64,000 nt of DNA from Enterovibrio sp. JCM 19048 (GTDB lineage Bacteria > Pseudomonadota > Gammaproteobacteria > Enterobacterales > Vibrionaceae), in contig BAXE01000015.1 in NCBI GenBank assembly GCA_001310415.1, positions 52,263 to 116,262 of the forward strand. The letters are read 5' to 3'. The notes beneath the pieces are model-generated. The model saw only the letters and a program-made list of their open reading frames with translations. It was not told where the DNA came from and made no database searches. Both the position numbers and the translations under genes were made by a program. This document shows positions 21,432 to 31,729 of this stretch, piece after piece. Each line of letters opens with the position of its first letter. Positions within the stretch are counted from its first letter, which is position 1.

Positions 21432-21625
21432 AGCAGGATTCCCGTTTAATGTAGTGTTGGGAAAGGATGATTGATATGAGGGCGATAAGCCACGGACGAT
21501 GAGTCACATTGCAACTGTCCATAGTGCAGATTGTGACCATTAAGAACAGGTTATGTCTAAAGTGATTGTCTGAGAAGTCAACCCTGGTATGATTGGCCGC
21601 ATTCAAAATAAGTAAGCGCTGAATA

Positions 21626-23164
21626 ATGAACACAGGTGAAATTTTAGTTATAGATTTATTCGCTGGACCGGGTGGTCTGGGCGAGGGTATCTCATCGTGC
21701 AAGGACGATAACGGGAATTCTCCTTTTCAAATTGGCGTTTCCGTTGAGAAAGAAGCTTCTGCGCATAAAACGCTAACAACTAGAGCTTTTTACAGGAAGA
21801 TAAAAGATAACCCTGACTCACTGGCAGATTACCACCGCTATCTTGAAGGTAAGATTAGACGTTCTGAACTCTTTGATGCTTACCCTGAAGCTGCTGAAGA
21901 AGCACAATTAGAAACACTTCAAGCACCAAGAGCGTTAGGCGATGACAATGGACTTATACATGCTCGAATTAAGGAGCTTTGCGAAAAGCATAAAGGACCT
22001 AAAGTCGTAATAGGTGGCCCTCCTTGTCAGGCTTATTCGCTAGCTGGCCGTTCTCGCAATGCAGGCATCAAAGACTATAAAGCAGAAAACGATACCCGGA
22101 ATTTCCTATACAAAGAATACTTGGAAGTTATTTCGATAGCTCAACCAGAAGTGTTCGTGATGGAGAACGTCAGGGGAATATTGTCAGCCAAAGTTGCTGG
22201 TGAGTTTATGTTCCCCAAAATCCTAGCGGACTTACGAGAACCGGGAAAAGTGACTGATAAATCAAGTGTTAAAGGCTATAGAATTTACTCACTTGTAGAG
22301 CAAGCAACAGACCCATCAGACCCTATTTATAAAGACTCTAGAGCTTTTCTCATCAAAGCTGAAAACTATGGTGTGCCTCAGGCAAGGCATAGAGTCATTC
22401 TCCTTGGTGTTAGAGAGGATGTTGATCGTGTCCCAGATGTATTGAGACCAGCTGACGAAAATGTGACTGTAGAACAGGCTATCGGCGACCTACCGCCTCT
22501 AAGAAGCGGATTCTCAAAAAGAAAAGATGACGCGTTTGAATGGGAAGTGGAAGTTGAAAGTAACAGTAAACTTGTTTCTCGTTTACTCGCAGCCAAGTTC
22601 AACATAGAAAAACCAGCTGATTTACTCTTAATGTTAAAGCCGCAGAAGGCTCTCAAGAGAAAAACGTCGACTAAGTCTGGGATAAGCTCAAGCTTGCCTG
22701 AAGAGTTGAAACGTTGGTACTCAAATAATGCAGCATCTGCAGTTCTTAATCACGAAACCCGTGGGCATATGGATAGTGATCTTTTGAGGTATGCATTTAG
22801 CGCTGGATATACAGAATTAAGTGGTGGAACCTCGCCTAAAGCAAGAGATTTCCCGGAAGAGTTAGCGCCTAACCATGACAATTGGAAATCGGGTTCACAT
22901 GCAGACCGATTTAGAACTCAGGCGGCCGATAAGTGCGCAACGACTGTAACTAGTCATATATCTAAAGATGGCCATTACTTTATTCACTACGATCCTAGCC
23001 AATGTAGGAGCTTGACTGTGCGTGAAGCAGCAAGGCTTCAGACATTTCCGGATAACTATATTTTTGAAGGGAATAGGACTCAGCAGTATGTTCAGGTAGG
23101 GAATGCGGTACCTCCATTTCTAGCACATAAGATTGGGGGCATAGTAATAAAATTGTTACGTTGA
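21626..23164 (+). CDS. DNA (cytosine-5-)-methyltransferase
   Basis: The 512-residue protein has the ordered motifs of C5 methylases: motif I DLFAGPGGLGEG (10-21), motif IV GGPPCQAYSLAGRSRN with the catalytic Cys near 134, motif VI VMENVRG, motif VIII QARHRVILLGV, and motifs IX-X SLTVREAARLQTFPDNY and QVGNAVPPFLA. About 200 residues between VIII and IX hold the target-recognition region. The recognition sequence cannot be read from the protein. The gene is intact, on the strand opposite the four-gene operon, and convergent with it. It presumably protects host DNA from the island's nuclease(s) and generates the T:G substrate for Vsr. Confidence 0.93.
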   Translation: MNTGEILVIDLFAGPGGLGEGISSCKDDNGNSPFQIGVSVEKEASAHKTLTTRAFYRKIKDNPDSLADYHRYLEGKIRRSELFDAYPEAAEEAQLETLQAPRALGDDNGLIHARIKELCEKHKGPKVVIGGPPCQAYSLAGRSRNAGIKDYKAENDTRNFLYKEYLEVISIAQPEVFVMENVRGILSAKVAGEFMFPKILADLREPGKVTDKSSVKGYRIYSLVEQATDPSDPIYKDSRAFLIKAENYGVPQARHRVILLGVREDVDRVPDVLRPADENVTVEQAIGDLPPLRSGFSKRKDDAFEWEVEVESNSKLVSRLLAAKFNIEKPADLLLMLKPQKALKRKTSTKSGISSSLPEELKRWYSNNAASAVLNHETRGHMDSDLLRYAFSAGYTELSGGTSPKARDFPEELAPNHDNWKSGSHADRFRTQAADKCATTVTSHISKDGHYFIHYDPSQCRSLTVREAARLQTFPDNYIFEGNRTQQYVQVGNAVPPFLAHKIGGIVIKLLR

Positions 23165-23170
23165 AATTAT

Positions 23171-23201
23171 GTGTATTGTTGGAAATAATCCAACAATACA
23201 C
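23171..23201. terminator. Bidirectional hairpin between convergent methylase and AIPR genes
   Basis: GTGTATTGTTGGA at 23171-23183 is perfectly complementary to TCCAACAATACAC at 23189-23201 around the loop AATAA. This 13-bp stem fills the 42-base gap between the two stop codons. Confidence 0.85.
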
Positions 23202-23206
23202 TGCCA

Positions 23207-25274
23207 TCATTTTGTTAAAAAACCTTCATCTTGAAGCTTTTTTAACGCGCTTAAAGCTATATTACATTGTTTTGAAGAGGGGATTTTTAATGGCATTGCA
23301 GCACATACTTCCAATACACTTATCTCTCTTGGAGTAAGAAAACCATGTTCTTTTGCCCAATTTCTAGCCGCTCTCCAGAACTCACAACCTAGCTTAACGA
23401 CTTCTAGTTCATCGTTCAAAGTACTATCTAATAAGTAGTTTGCCTTGCCTTCTTTTGCTTCTTCTTCAGCTAGTTCTTTACCTTTTATTATTCTGAAGAA
23501 GGAATTGTGTTTAGGTAGTTCTAATTCATCTAGCCTCTGCCAGCATAAAGGTTTTTTTGCCCACTCACTATAGTTGCGAATACCTTCAGGAGGCGAAGTA
23601 ATTACCTTTTGAGCTAATTCTCCTGTAATAGAAAGAACCTCTCTAAAATCAGATGAAATTGTTTGACTTTTCCAAACCTTATCGAGGTCTATCACCATAT
23701 CTATATTTTGTGCTTCTTTTACCAGCTTTGAAATTGTGTAAGTTACTATGTTCGCTCTATAGCCACCTTCATACCAGTCAGCGGCAGAAACTATTTTTTC
23801 TGTCTCGCGAAAAATTATAGCTTTCGCAACGAGTCTTTTAAACCAAACATCATTGAACTCTAAGTTTGATTTTCCCCATTTAGTACCAATGCGTTTAGCG
23901 AACTCAGAGAAGTTTTTTTGTGCACCTAAACTAACAATGTTAGGCAGTCCGCTCCAAGTGTTTTGATACTTAGCTAAATCAGTCTTTGTGAAAAATTGCT
24001 TACGTGGAAATTCCAAATCAAACTTTCTACGTTCAGAATGACTTCTCTTGCTCCTTTCATCTGCGAACTGTCCTCTTGCTCGTTCATAAACCATTTGGTT
24101 TCTCTGTAATTACTATCTCCAGATGGTGCCAAAATACGTCGAGATAATTCCTCAACTCTAATATGAAAAGGATGATTAGAGAAAAAATCTGCTGCATTTA
24201 CTTTGTTTTGACTATTTGCATACTCGGAAATCTTTGGTACTACTTCTTCAGATATATCTCTAGGAGTTATAGTTAATTTGATTTGAACATAAACTTCATC
24301 TAATTGCTCCCTATAACTCTTATACGCGGCATGTAATGAAGCTGTAGTTTGCCCTCCGTTTACAATTTGTAGGTTTTCAGCCTTCGTAAGAATCAAACCG
24401 TGAGTTGTTGTATCAACCTCGATATTGTCAGCTGTAGCACTAATGCCATTGTTGTAGGAGAAAAACATATGGGGGGTGTCACGGATCGTGTCTCGAATCC
24501 CTTTATTCACATTTCCCCTAACTTGTAAAAAGCTTCTGACATTAGACTCTAACAATCGTGATCCCCATCTATCATATATTTCGGCTAGTTGTTTACCAGG
24601 TATAACAGCTAGATAGCTTTCGAGAGACTGCATTGAACCCGACGCTTTTAACAAAGGAATTCCACCGCCAAAATCTTCTTTAAAGTCGATTACGGCGTCA
24701 GCTCTAACTTGTCCTTGCTCTACAAATTTCTTTAACCGTTTCAAATCCCATATGCTTAGAGTGATATGCTTGTCATCAAGCTCCTCTACATTTAGAGCAT
24801 CTATTCGTGCTCTACAATCAGCATTAGTAATAATAATAAGTTTAACTTTTTCTATACTTTTCCAAGTAGTACTTATTAAATCTGCGACTGCGAAACCTTG
24901 ACTTGTTTCTTCCAACTTGTTTCTAAAATTAGGGTCTAAGCTGGCTTTGAGAAATCTAGATAGCTGCTGAGATAATCTGACAATGTGAGACTTGTTTAGT
25001 GCCCGAATTTCCCGATCCAATGAAAAATCACACAGAATCAAGCTAAGTACCCATCGCATTCTCTTGGGTCACCTGCGTAACCGTCAATCTGGGCCGTACC
25101 TTTTGCATAAATACTGCTGTGGAAAGCTCTATGAGCCGAATCTATTTCACCCGCTTCGCTTAGAAAATCACCAACTTTTTCAAAAAATGCTTCCACTGTA
25201 ACCAGCCCTAAAGCATCGGCATCGCCCTGTATGTCTGCTATTAGCTGATGATGAAAATCTATCAATTCATTCAC
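23207..25274 (-). CDS. AIPR family (abortive infection phage resistance) protein (frameshifted)
   Basis: Three open frames join into one protein of about 690 residues by adding one base near 25037 (restoring CDGYLALILCDFSLDRE) and one near 24090. The N terminus MNELIDFHHQLIADIQGDAD and the motif QIVNGGQTTASLHAAY are hallmarks of AIPR proteins (PF10592), some of which were found through phage-resistance plasmids. The start is a GTG at 25274 overlapping the previous stop as GTGA, so it is translationally coupled to the PD-(D/E)XK gene. It is the last gene of the island operon. Its biochemical role is not established. Confidence 0.85.
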
Positions 25275-26228
25275 TTTTTATAATGCTCTTTAATAATCTT
25301 ATATATGCTTTCTTTTATCTCGAAATCGGAGCAAGCTTCCAAGTCAATTAAATATTTTAATCTATGGACACCATTTGGTAATGGAGGGCATAAGCGAGGG
25401 AAGTGCTCCGATACCTCAAAGCTGCGATGTGATATAATATTCCAGCATCTATTTTCATATTTCTTGTCAACGTCATAGCCAGTTGAAAGAATCAAGCTCT
25501 CCCATTTTAAAAGAGAGCCTATTGAGCTTTCAAAAAGTTTTTGTGTTGTGGCTACATGATCATGAATCGTCATCCCATCTATGCCTATTGCAGACTCAAC
25601 AGAAAAAACGCTAAGAAATACTTGTCCTCCCTCCATGTCAGATAACTGATCTTCAGAGGATATTAATATGACATTTTTACCTGCTACTTTTCGAGATTTT
25701 TACTTCAATGCAGCATCCTGTGAACTCAAAGTCTTTTGATGATCCGAGAGGACCTTTCCATGAATCAATAGCGAGCTCTGGACCTAAGTGCTCTACAAGA
25801 GCTCTTAAAAAAGCTAATTCACAAACTAGACCTTGTTGTTCCTCTAAACTTAGTCTATCTGAGTGACCAACCCGTAATAGGTAATGCCATCTTCTAGCTC
25901 GTAGGCTAGCCTTGTGGAGTGCTTCATTTATGCTTTCAGACTGCTCAGAATACGATACAATATCTCTACATAGTATCTCAAACAATTCTATATGATCACT
26001 CTCCTTTAATGCTAAAACAAATGACCATTGACCAGAGTTAACTCTGAAGCTAACAGACAAGTTTTTTAGTTCAGGTAGCGTAGGCTTATTTTTAGGCTCT
26101 GAGTTTAGTTTCAATATCAGTCCTGGCATACTATTTTCTAGTACTACCCAGAAAAAATCAAAGTCACTAACAGTGTTAACCCTTCTGGCTTCTCCTGTCC
26201 CTAGATTCTTCCATGGTGTATTATTCAT
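25271..26228 (-). CDS. PD-(D/E)XK motif protein, DUF4420 family nuclease (frameshifted)
   Basis: The reconstructed protein is about 319 residues. MNNTPWKNLGTGEARRVNTV and RARRWHYLLRVGHSDRLSLEEQQGLVCELAFL are features I associate with the DUF4420 group. The nuclease site is GSSKDFEFTGCCIEVKISK: the aspartate of DFEF and the E-x-K of EVK form a PD-(D/E)XK core. Immediately after it the frame breaks at an A run near 25690. Adding two A gives SKKVAGKNVILISSEDQL and continues to 25271. The start overlaps the Z1 stop by 8 bases and the stop overlaps the AIPR start by 4, so the operon is tightly coupled. It is the likely DNA-cleaving subunit (inference). Confidence 0.8.
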
Positions 26229-28909
26229 TTAAAGTATCTTCCATTTCTTCATCAATATCATCACTTCCGAACAATTCGGTATATCTTTGAGAGTTGACAA
26301 TATACTTTACCTTTTCCGTTGGTTTTTTAGATCTTGGTAGACTTATGCCCCAAGCTAAAACTGGATCTTTAGGTATTAAATGAGAGTTTTGGTGATCTTC
26401 TTTTCCCTTAGGAGCTTTGGCTTTAACAAAATGAATTATTAATAAAGCTCTATCTCTTTCTGCGCGATAGATTTTATCTGGAAAATTTGAACTTTTATTA
26501 TCTAGTTCGTATTTCCTTTCAGCAGATAATGCTTTACTCGTTGACACTCCAGCTTTCTCAATGCCTCGAGAAGCAATTCTCATTTTTTTTCCACTAAATG
26601 ACATATATCCAGAAGAAAGTTCTTCGAGGCCAACTGAGCGATTTGCTGGGTTTATTTCTATACCTAAAGTATTATAGCTGACACCTTTGTTGAGGCTAGG
26701 GATTAGGATATCCCAATACTTGAGTTCATCTTTCTTGTGTAGTTCAATATAAGCTCTAACTGGTGATGTTTCTGTTAAAACGCTTTCAGGCGCATTTATC
26801 CATGCAGCTAAAAACTCGTCGACTAAATCAACTGGTATATTGGTGAAAAGGGGCCCATTTAGTATGATTTTTTGTAAAGCCTTCGGATTTCAGCCTTGTG
26901 ATGAGATTTTTTCCAATATCGAGGTTTGATTGTATTACATCATTGTTAGTATGTACTCTCGATGTTTCTATGAATTCGTTTGAGAGGCCTACTAATGTCA
27001 CCACTTCTTTCCCAGAGCCCATTTTATTTTTTGCGGTTACTAAAAGGGATGCAGGGTGGCTTCTTACCGACAATCCAAAGTCTTCTGGTGTGGATTTCGC
27101 TTGCTCCATTGTTTTTAGTTCAATAAGGAGCTCTTCTGAAGCGTTAGCTATGAATGAGTACCATTCAATCGCTTCATCTGGCATCCATATTCTACAGAGG
27201 TCTTCATAACCATTACGATACCCAAACCATCTTCCCATTTGCATCAATGTGTCATACATCATTGTATTGCGGAGAAACCAAGTAATAGTAAGGCCTTCGA
27301 GTGTCAAGCCCCTCGATAGTGAGAACCCGCCGACAGCTATAACAGTTTGACCCCTTTCTCCTGAGTTCGAGTAGTCTAGATCATTAGCTTTACTATTTAC
27401 TTCAACTACTTTTGCAGAAGCAATGGAGTCAAAAATAGCATCTAGGATATCACTCCAATCAAACTCAGTATCTTTGTATTCACTTACCCATGTATTGTAA
27501 AGAGCGCTTATCTCGGGATCTTTAGATGCTCTTATAACATCATTTGAATTTAATCTAAGTGAATTTTGAATTCTTTCTAACGCTTCATGTATTCTATTCC
27601 TGATTTTTCCCTGTATTGAGGTATATCTGCTAGCATTTACCAGCATTGAGCAATGAGAAAAAGAATGTCCTCTTAAATTTCTTATAGTTCTAGATAATAA
27701 AAATGAGCGAATAGCCGTCAATAAAGAAGATGGTAAATCACTAATATCATGATCAATTTTATGTTTTATTGGAAGTAATGGTTCATTGTCATCTATTGAA
27801 CGTAGCCATTTTGCTTCTCCATCGTCAGGTAAGCCATCAATGAATATCTTTTTAGGGCCAAAATAATTGGTTGGTGCATCTAAACCAATGATGAAATTTT
27901 TAGGGAATAGGTCTTCTTTATGAACCTCATGCTCTTCATCAGGATCAATGAATATATTAGCAAAGGGAGTGGCAGTATAACCAACATAGCAGCTACGATG
28001 GAACATTTTCAATAGATCCCTTATTTGTCCATTTATTGTAGTTACTAAGCTATTACTATATTGTGTATTAATTGATGCGTTGTCAGCTTCATCATCGATA
28101 AGCAACATAGGCTGGTCAATCATTTCTTTGTCACCACGAGCACTATTGTCCTTTAGCCACTCGAGAAGGTTTTTAAGGGTCCTATGATTTTTTTTGATAA
28201 CAAGTACAACTGGTACTCGATATGAATCAATTTCGCTAGTATTAGTGGATGCAGTATCTTTATTAAAGTCTCTTAAAGTATTCGTTAGACTAACTGGAGT
28301 ATTGCTCTGGTCAAAATTTCCAACACCAATAATATGCCTAGAGCCATTACCATTTTTGTCTGAATTTTTACCTGTATCTCTACCAATAAACCCTTCATCA
28401 ATTCGTGCTTGAGTTTGATTTCGTAAGTTATTATGTATGCCGGCGATAACAATGATTAGACGATAACCTGCATCAGCGGCTTTACAAATTAGCCCTGTAT
28501 AATTTGCAGTTTTTCCGCTTTGTACATGACCGACAACCATACCTCTTCGGTCCCAAGGCGTATGCTCATTTGGGTTACCTAGTCTGCTAAGTATCTTGTC
28601 AGTAACGGTGTCAGTTGCTGTTACTACGTCTCTTGGTAATCCATTGTTAATTAGTAGTTTTTCGTATCTTTTCCAGTAAAATGGATTAATATTTGATTTG
28701 GCATCATCTAACCATGGTTTAAACTCAGCTCCATCGACAACGGCACCTAATCCAATCTTAATTCCCTGCTTATATTCAATTTCGCGAGAAATATCCTCAA
28801 CATCTTGTTGAGTCAGGTTTGGATCAGTCGCCATTGCTATTGCGGTTACAAACTTTCTAAGTTCTTCTTCAGATTTACGAGGTGAAACAAAAAGAGCTGA
28901 CTCTACCAT
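26221..28909 (-). CDS. Z1 domain protein, SF2 helicase-like ATPase (frameshifted near the 3' end)
   Basis: The main open frame (693 residues) carries Walker A GHVQSGKT (127-134), a DEAD-like box LLIDDEAD, GYTATPFANI, RGLTLEGLTITW and the arginine-finger region QMGRWFGYR. These form an SF2 helicase core with the Z1 domain (PF10593). A two-base loss near 26850 ends the frame early. Continuing in the next frame adds about 200 residues (NIPVDLVDEFLAAWINAPES...) to the stop at 26221, for about 895 in all. It starts 24 bases after the GHKL ATPase gene. Z1 proteins are known from predicted restriction systems with MutL/MORC-like ATPases, where they are thought to translocate DNA. Confidence 0.9.
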
Positions 28910-28933
28910 ATTTAAAACTTTGGATTTTTGTAC

Positions 28934-30436
28934 TCATAAACCTTTTTCCTTTAAGTACTTATCAATAATTATCTTAGATCTTTCCCAATTCTCTTGAAAT
29001 AATGGTTGACTTTGTAGTGTCTCTTTTATCTTATCTAGAGGTATATTATTTTCTAACAATACATTTGATATTCTAAAAATGGTTTCTTTGAGATCTTTTT
29101 CTATAATATCAATAGATGATACAGACTCCGAACCACCTACTAATTCAGCATGGAGTGCATCAATTGGTAACCCCGCGCCTATAAGTCTAATACAGCGTTC
29201 AAAACCTTCTTTAAACTCAGCAGGAAGAGATTCCGAATATGATTCAATCACGGGATGATTTAAATTTGGTTTAAAATAAATATTTCCATCAGAAATGACT
29301 CTATTCCAAAAAGGATACATTGTGACATCTACTAGCTTTTGGCCTCGACGTTTATAAGTTCTTTTTGAAGTTCCAACGAACCTCTCTATTAATCGAGAAA
29401 GCCTTTCTCTAACAAGAGGAGGTAACTGAGCAGAACTTTTTTTCACATCAATTTTCCATTGAGAATCAATAGAGTTTGGTATATCAATTGCAATACGGCT
29501 TAATTTTGTGAGTTCTGTTTGTTTAGCTAGCCCTTGCCAACCGCCTGCAATTATCAAACGGTTTTCCCTGTATATATATAGTCCTTGAGACTTAATATGA
29601 CCATCAGGCCCACCTAATTCGTCCCATTCTAGTTGGGACAATTTTTTATAGTGTGGGATCGTAAAGCTTTGGATAACAACAATTTCATTATCAATTTTTA
29701 TTGAATCAACAGGATCTTTTTGTGTTTGATGGGTGGTTTTTGCCATGGGGTCAAGAGGCTTAATTGTACGTCCATTGAGCATTATTTTTAAATCCCCCTC
29801 CAAAAAACGATGGAATACAAGTCTTAGGTGATATTCTGCTTTTGAGAATTCCGCATTAAGGTACTCGGTTCTTTTGGCTGCTAATTCTGTCTTTCCGATA
29901 AGGCGATCTAGCTTGTTCCATATAACAACAGTACCAGAGCTAGGTAGCAGTTCATATCCGACAACTTCCTGAGGGTTATCTATTAGCTGTAAGGCCCATG
30001 AATTTTTTTCCGCTACTAAGTCTAAATCCCATCGAGCGCACGATGTTAAGCCGTTCTTTCTACTTAACACTGTTAATGAACGACATTGAGAAAAACTAGC
30101 ACTTTTTAAACCAAGCCCAAATCGTCCCAGTTGTTTCGGTGCTCTTTCATGAGTTGGGTTTTTGGTTCCAAGACGCATAGCTTCATACAGTTCTTCGGAT
30201 GACATTCCACAACCATCATCAGATATAGCTACATAGGGACTATCAGATACAGTGTCTACTTCAACTTTTATCGTCGAAGCGCCAGCTGATATGGAGTTAT
30301 CTATTATGTCAGCTAGAGCCGTTTTGAGATTGTATCCAAAGTCTCTATGGCCCTCTATTAAAGATGATGCATAAGGTGCGGCATCAATAATCCTTGTAGC
30401 CGTGCTTCTTTGTGAGGTTTCGCAATAAGTACTCAT
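28934..30436 (-). CDS. GHKL (MutL/MORC-like) ATP-binding protein
   Basis: The intact 500-residue protein has the GHKL ATPase motifs: N box ALADIIDNSISAGA (41-53), ISDDGCGM (72-78), GRFGLGLKSAS (106-116) and GTVVIWNKLD. The N-box general base, usually Glu, is Asp here (D43). The C-terminal half includes a lysine-bearing segment WKIDVKKSSAQLP like the transducer lysine of MutL/Hsp90 proteins, then a family-specific tail. It is the first gene of the four-gene operon, with a palindrome about 28 bases upstream of the start. MutL/MORC homologues encoded beside Z1 and nuclease genes have been described as ATPase subunits of predicted restriction systems; the role here is inferred from that context. 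Confidence 0.9.
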   Translation of the reverse strand: MSTYCETSQRSTATRIIDAAPYASSLIEGHRDFGYNLKTALADIIDNSISAGASTIKVEVDTVSDSPYVAISDDGCGMSSEELYEAMRLGTKNPTHERAPKQLGRFGLGLKSASFSQCRSLTVLSRKNGLTSCARWDLDLVAEKNSWALQLIDNPQEVVGYELLPSSGTVVIWNKLDRLIGKTELAAKRTEYLNAEFSKAEYHLRLVFHRFLEGDLKIMLNGRTIKPLDPMAKTTHQTQKDPVDSIKIDNEIVVIQSFTIPHYKKLSQLEWDELGGPDGHIKSQGLYIYRENRLIIAGGWQGLAKQTELTKLSRIAIDIPNSIDSQWKIDVKKSSAQLPPLVRERLSRLIERFVGTSKRTYKRRGQKLVDVTMYPFWNRVISDGNIYFKPNLNHPVIESYSESLPAEFKEGFERCIRLIGAGLPIDALHAELVGGSESVSSIDIIEKDLKETIFRISNVLLENNIPLDKIKETLQSQPLFQENWERSKIIIDKYLKEKGL

Positions 30437-30464
30437 TTGATTTGGTTCTTCTGGAAGCGAATTA

Positions 30465-30478
30465 GGTAAGAGCTTACC
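30465..30478. promoter_or_regulatory. Palindromic candidate operator upstream of the island operon
   Basis: GGTAAG at 30465-30470 and CTTACC at 30473-30478 form a perfect dyad with a 2-base spacer, 28 bases before the GHKL ATPase start. No regulator gene with a helix-turn-helix is seen in the island. Confidence 0.4.
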
Positions 30479-30570
30479 ACTATTGAGTTAATGAACACTT
30501 TACATACATCAATATTTTGAAGTGCCTATAAAACTGAGCAGATTGTAATTCGTTGAGGGCGACGCAAAAA

Positions 30571-30600
30571 AAAGCGCCAACCCTTTCGAGTTGGCGCTTT
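30571..30600 (-). terminator. ssrA terminator
   Basis: AAAGCGCCAA at 30571-30580 pairs with TTGGCGCTTT at 30591-30600. On the minus strand the stem is followed by a U tract (AAAAAAA at 30566-30572 on the + strand), 10 bases beyond the tmRNA 3' end. Confidence 0.9.
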
Positions 30601-30610
30601 CCCAAACGTT

Positions 30611-30974
30611 TGGTGGAGCTGGCGGGAGTTGAACCCGCGTCCAAAATCAGTCTAACTAATGGCGCTACATGCTTAGTCTATCTTTAATCTCGTCAGTGCA
30701 CTGCGGTAGACACGCCATACAAAGACACACCCGAATTATCTTTAGCGCTTCAGCTCTCGAGTCAAAGCATCCACGCGATCCTGTTTGGGTTTGACTGCCT
30801 GATTCCCCGTCCTACAGGCGGAGGCTAGGAGGGCAGGCTCTAAGCAGGTTATTAAGCTGCTAGTGCGTAGTTTTCGTCGTTTGCGACTATTTTTTTGCGG
30901 CTTTTAACGAGGCAAACCGCCCCTCGGCATGCTCCACGAGCCTTCTTGATCCTGTCGAATCCTGAATCAGCCCC
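30611..30974 (-). ncRNA. ssrA: Transfer-messenger RNA
   Basis: The minus strand begins GGGGCTGATTCAGGATTCGAC at 30974 and ends in the T arm GGTTCAACTCCCGCCAGCTCCACCA at 30611, giving a 364-base tmRNA with encoded CCA. The tag frame (30884 to 30852) reads ANDENYALAA then TAA, the vibrio-type degradation tag. tmRNA with SmpB rescues stalled ribosomes. smpB is immediately upstream on the same strand. The 3' end of ssrA is a frequent integration site for islands (VPI-1 of V. cholerae is the known vibrio case), and the AT-rich island begins just past its terminator. Confidence 0.98.
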
Positions 30975-30988
30975 GGAATATGGACGCG

Positions 30989-31016
30989 ATGTTAGCATAA
31001 AGCTCTGCTGCGTCAA
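30989..31016 (-). promoter_or_regulatory. ssrA promoter
   Basis: On the minus strand TTGACG (31016-31011) and TAACAT (30994-30989) are separated by 16 bases and lie just upstream of the tmRNA 5' end. The -35 is next to the smpB stop, so ssrA can be transcribed independently of smpB. Confidence 0.65.
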
Positions 31017-31019
31017 CGA

Positions 31020-31504
31020 TTATCTGGCGGCATGTTTCATGATACGCGCTTTGTCGCGCTGCCAATCGCGATCCTTAGTTGCATCGCGCTTGTCATGAAG
31101 TTTCTTACCTTTTGCCAGACCAATCTTAAGTTTAGCCATGACTGTTTCCAGTACAGGGAAAGCGCGATCACGGTGTAACCTTCGCGGTTTACTTTGCCAA
31201 TCAAGGTGTCGAGTTCACGACGCTTGAGCAGCAGTTTCCGTACGCGTGTAGGATCGGCCACTACGTGCGTAGAGGCAACATTCAATGGGGTGATGGTCGC
31301 GCCGGACATGTAAGCCTCTCCATCACGGAAGAACACATAGCTCTCGCTGATGTTGGCTTTGCCAGCACGAAGTGATTTCACTTCCCATCCTTGTAGCTCA
31401 AGCCCTACCTCAATATCGTCTTCGATGAAGTATTCGTGGCGAGCCTGGCGGTTCATAGCAATCGTGTTGCTGCCCGCCTTATTCTTTGCGTTTTTCTTTA
31501 CCAT
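31020..31504 (-). CDS. smpB: SsrA-binding protein SmpB (frameshifted near the 3' end)
   Basis: I use the start at 31504 ([29 protein letters not shown]), which matches SmpB; the frame extends to 31534. [19 protein letters not shown] and the [13 protein letters not shown] region are conserved. After SLYWKQSW the frame is wrong. Restoring one G near 31130 gives [19 protein letters not shown], the conserved basic tail, ending [10 protein letters not shown] at 31020. SmpB binds the tRNA-like domain of tmRNA. Since trans-translation is usually required in vibrios, I read the break as a sequence error. Confidence 0.95.
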
Positions 31505-31729
31505 AGTGGCGGCATTATACGTAGTGGAATTCACAGGCGAAACTGTTTTTAACGGATTTTTGAGCTGTCGGCAACTGCTTGTATCAGCAATATTGGGGCT
31601 TTGGGAGGTCGCGACACAAAACCGTGGGCGGTGATATGCCTGATGGTGGAAATTGGCCGAAGATTGAAGGTGTTTGGGCTATTTTGTGCGGCGGTGATAT
31701 GATGTCGCCAATACCTGAAAGGAGACGCT

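Noticed and set aside
30895..31098. 67-codon frame over the ssrA start
   Set aside because: It overlaps the tmRNA and smpB end and has no ribosome site.
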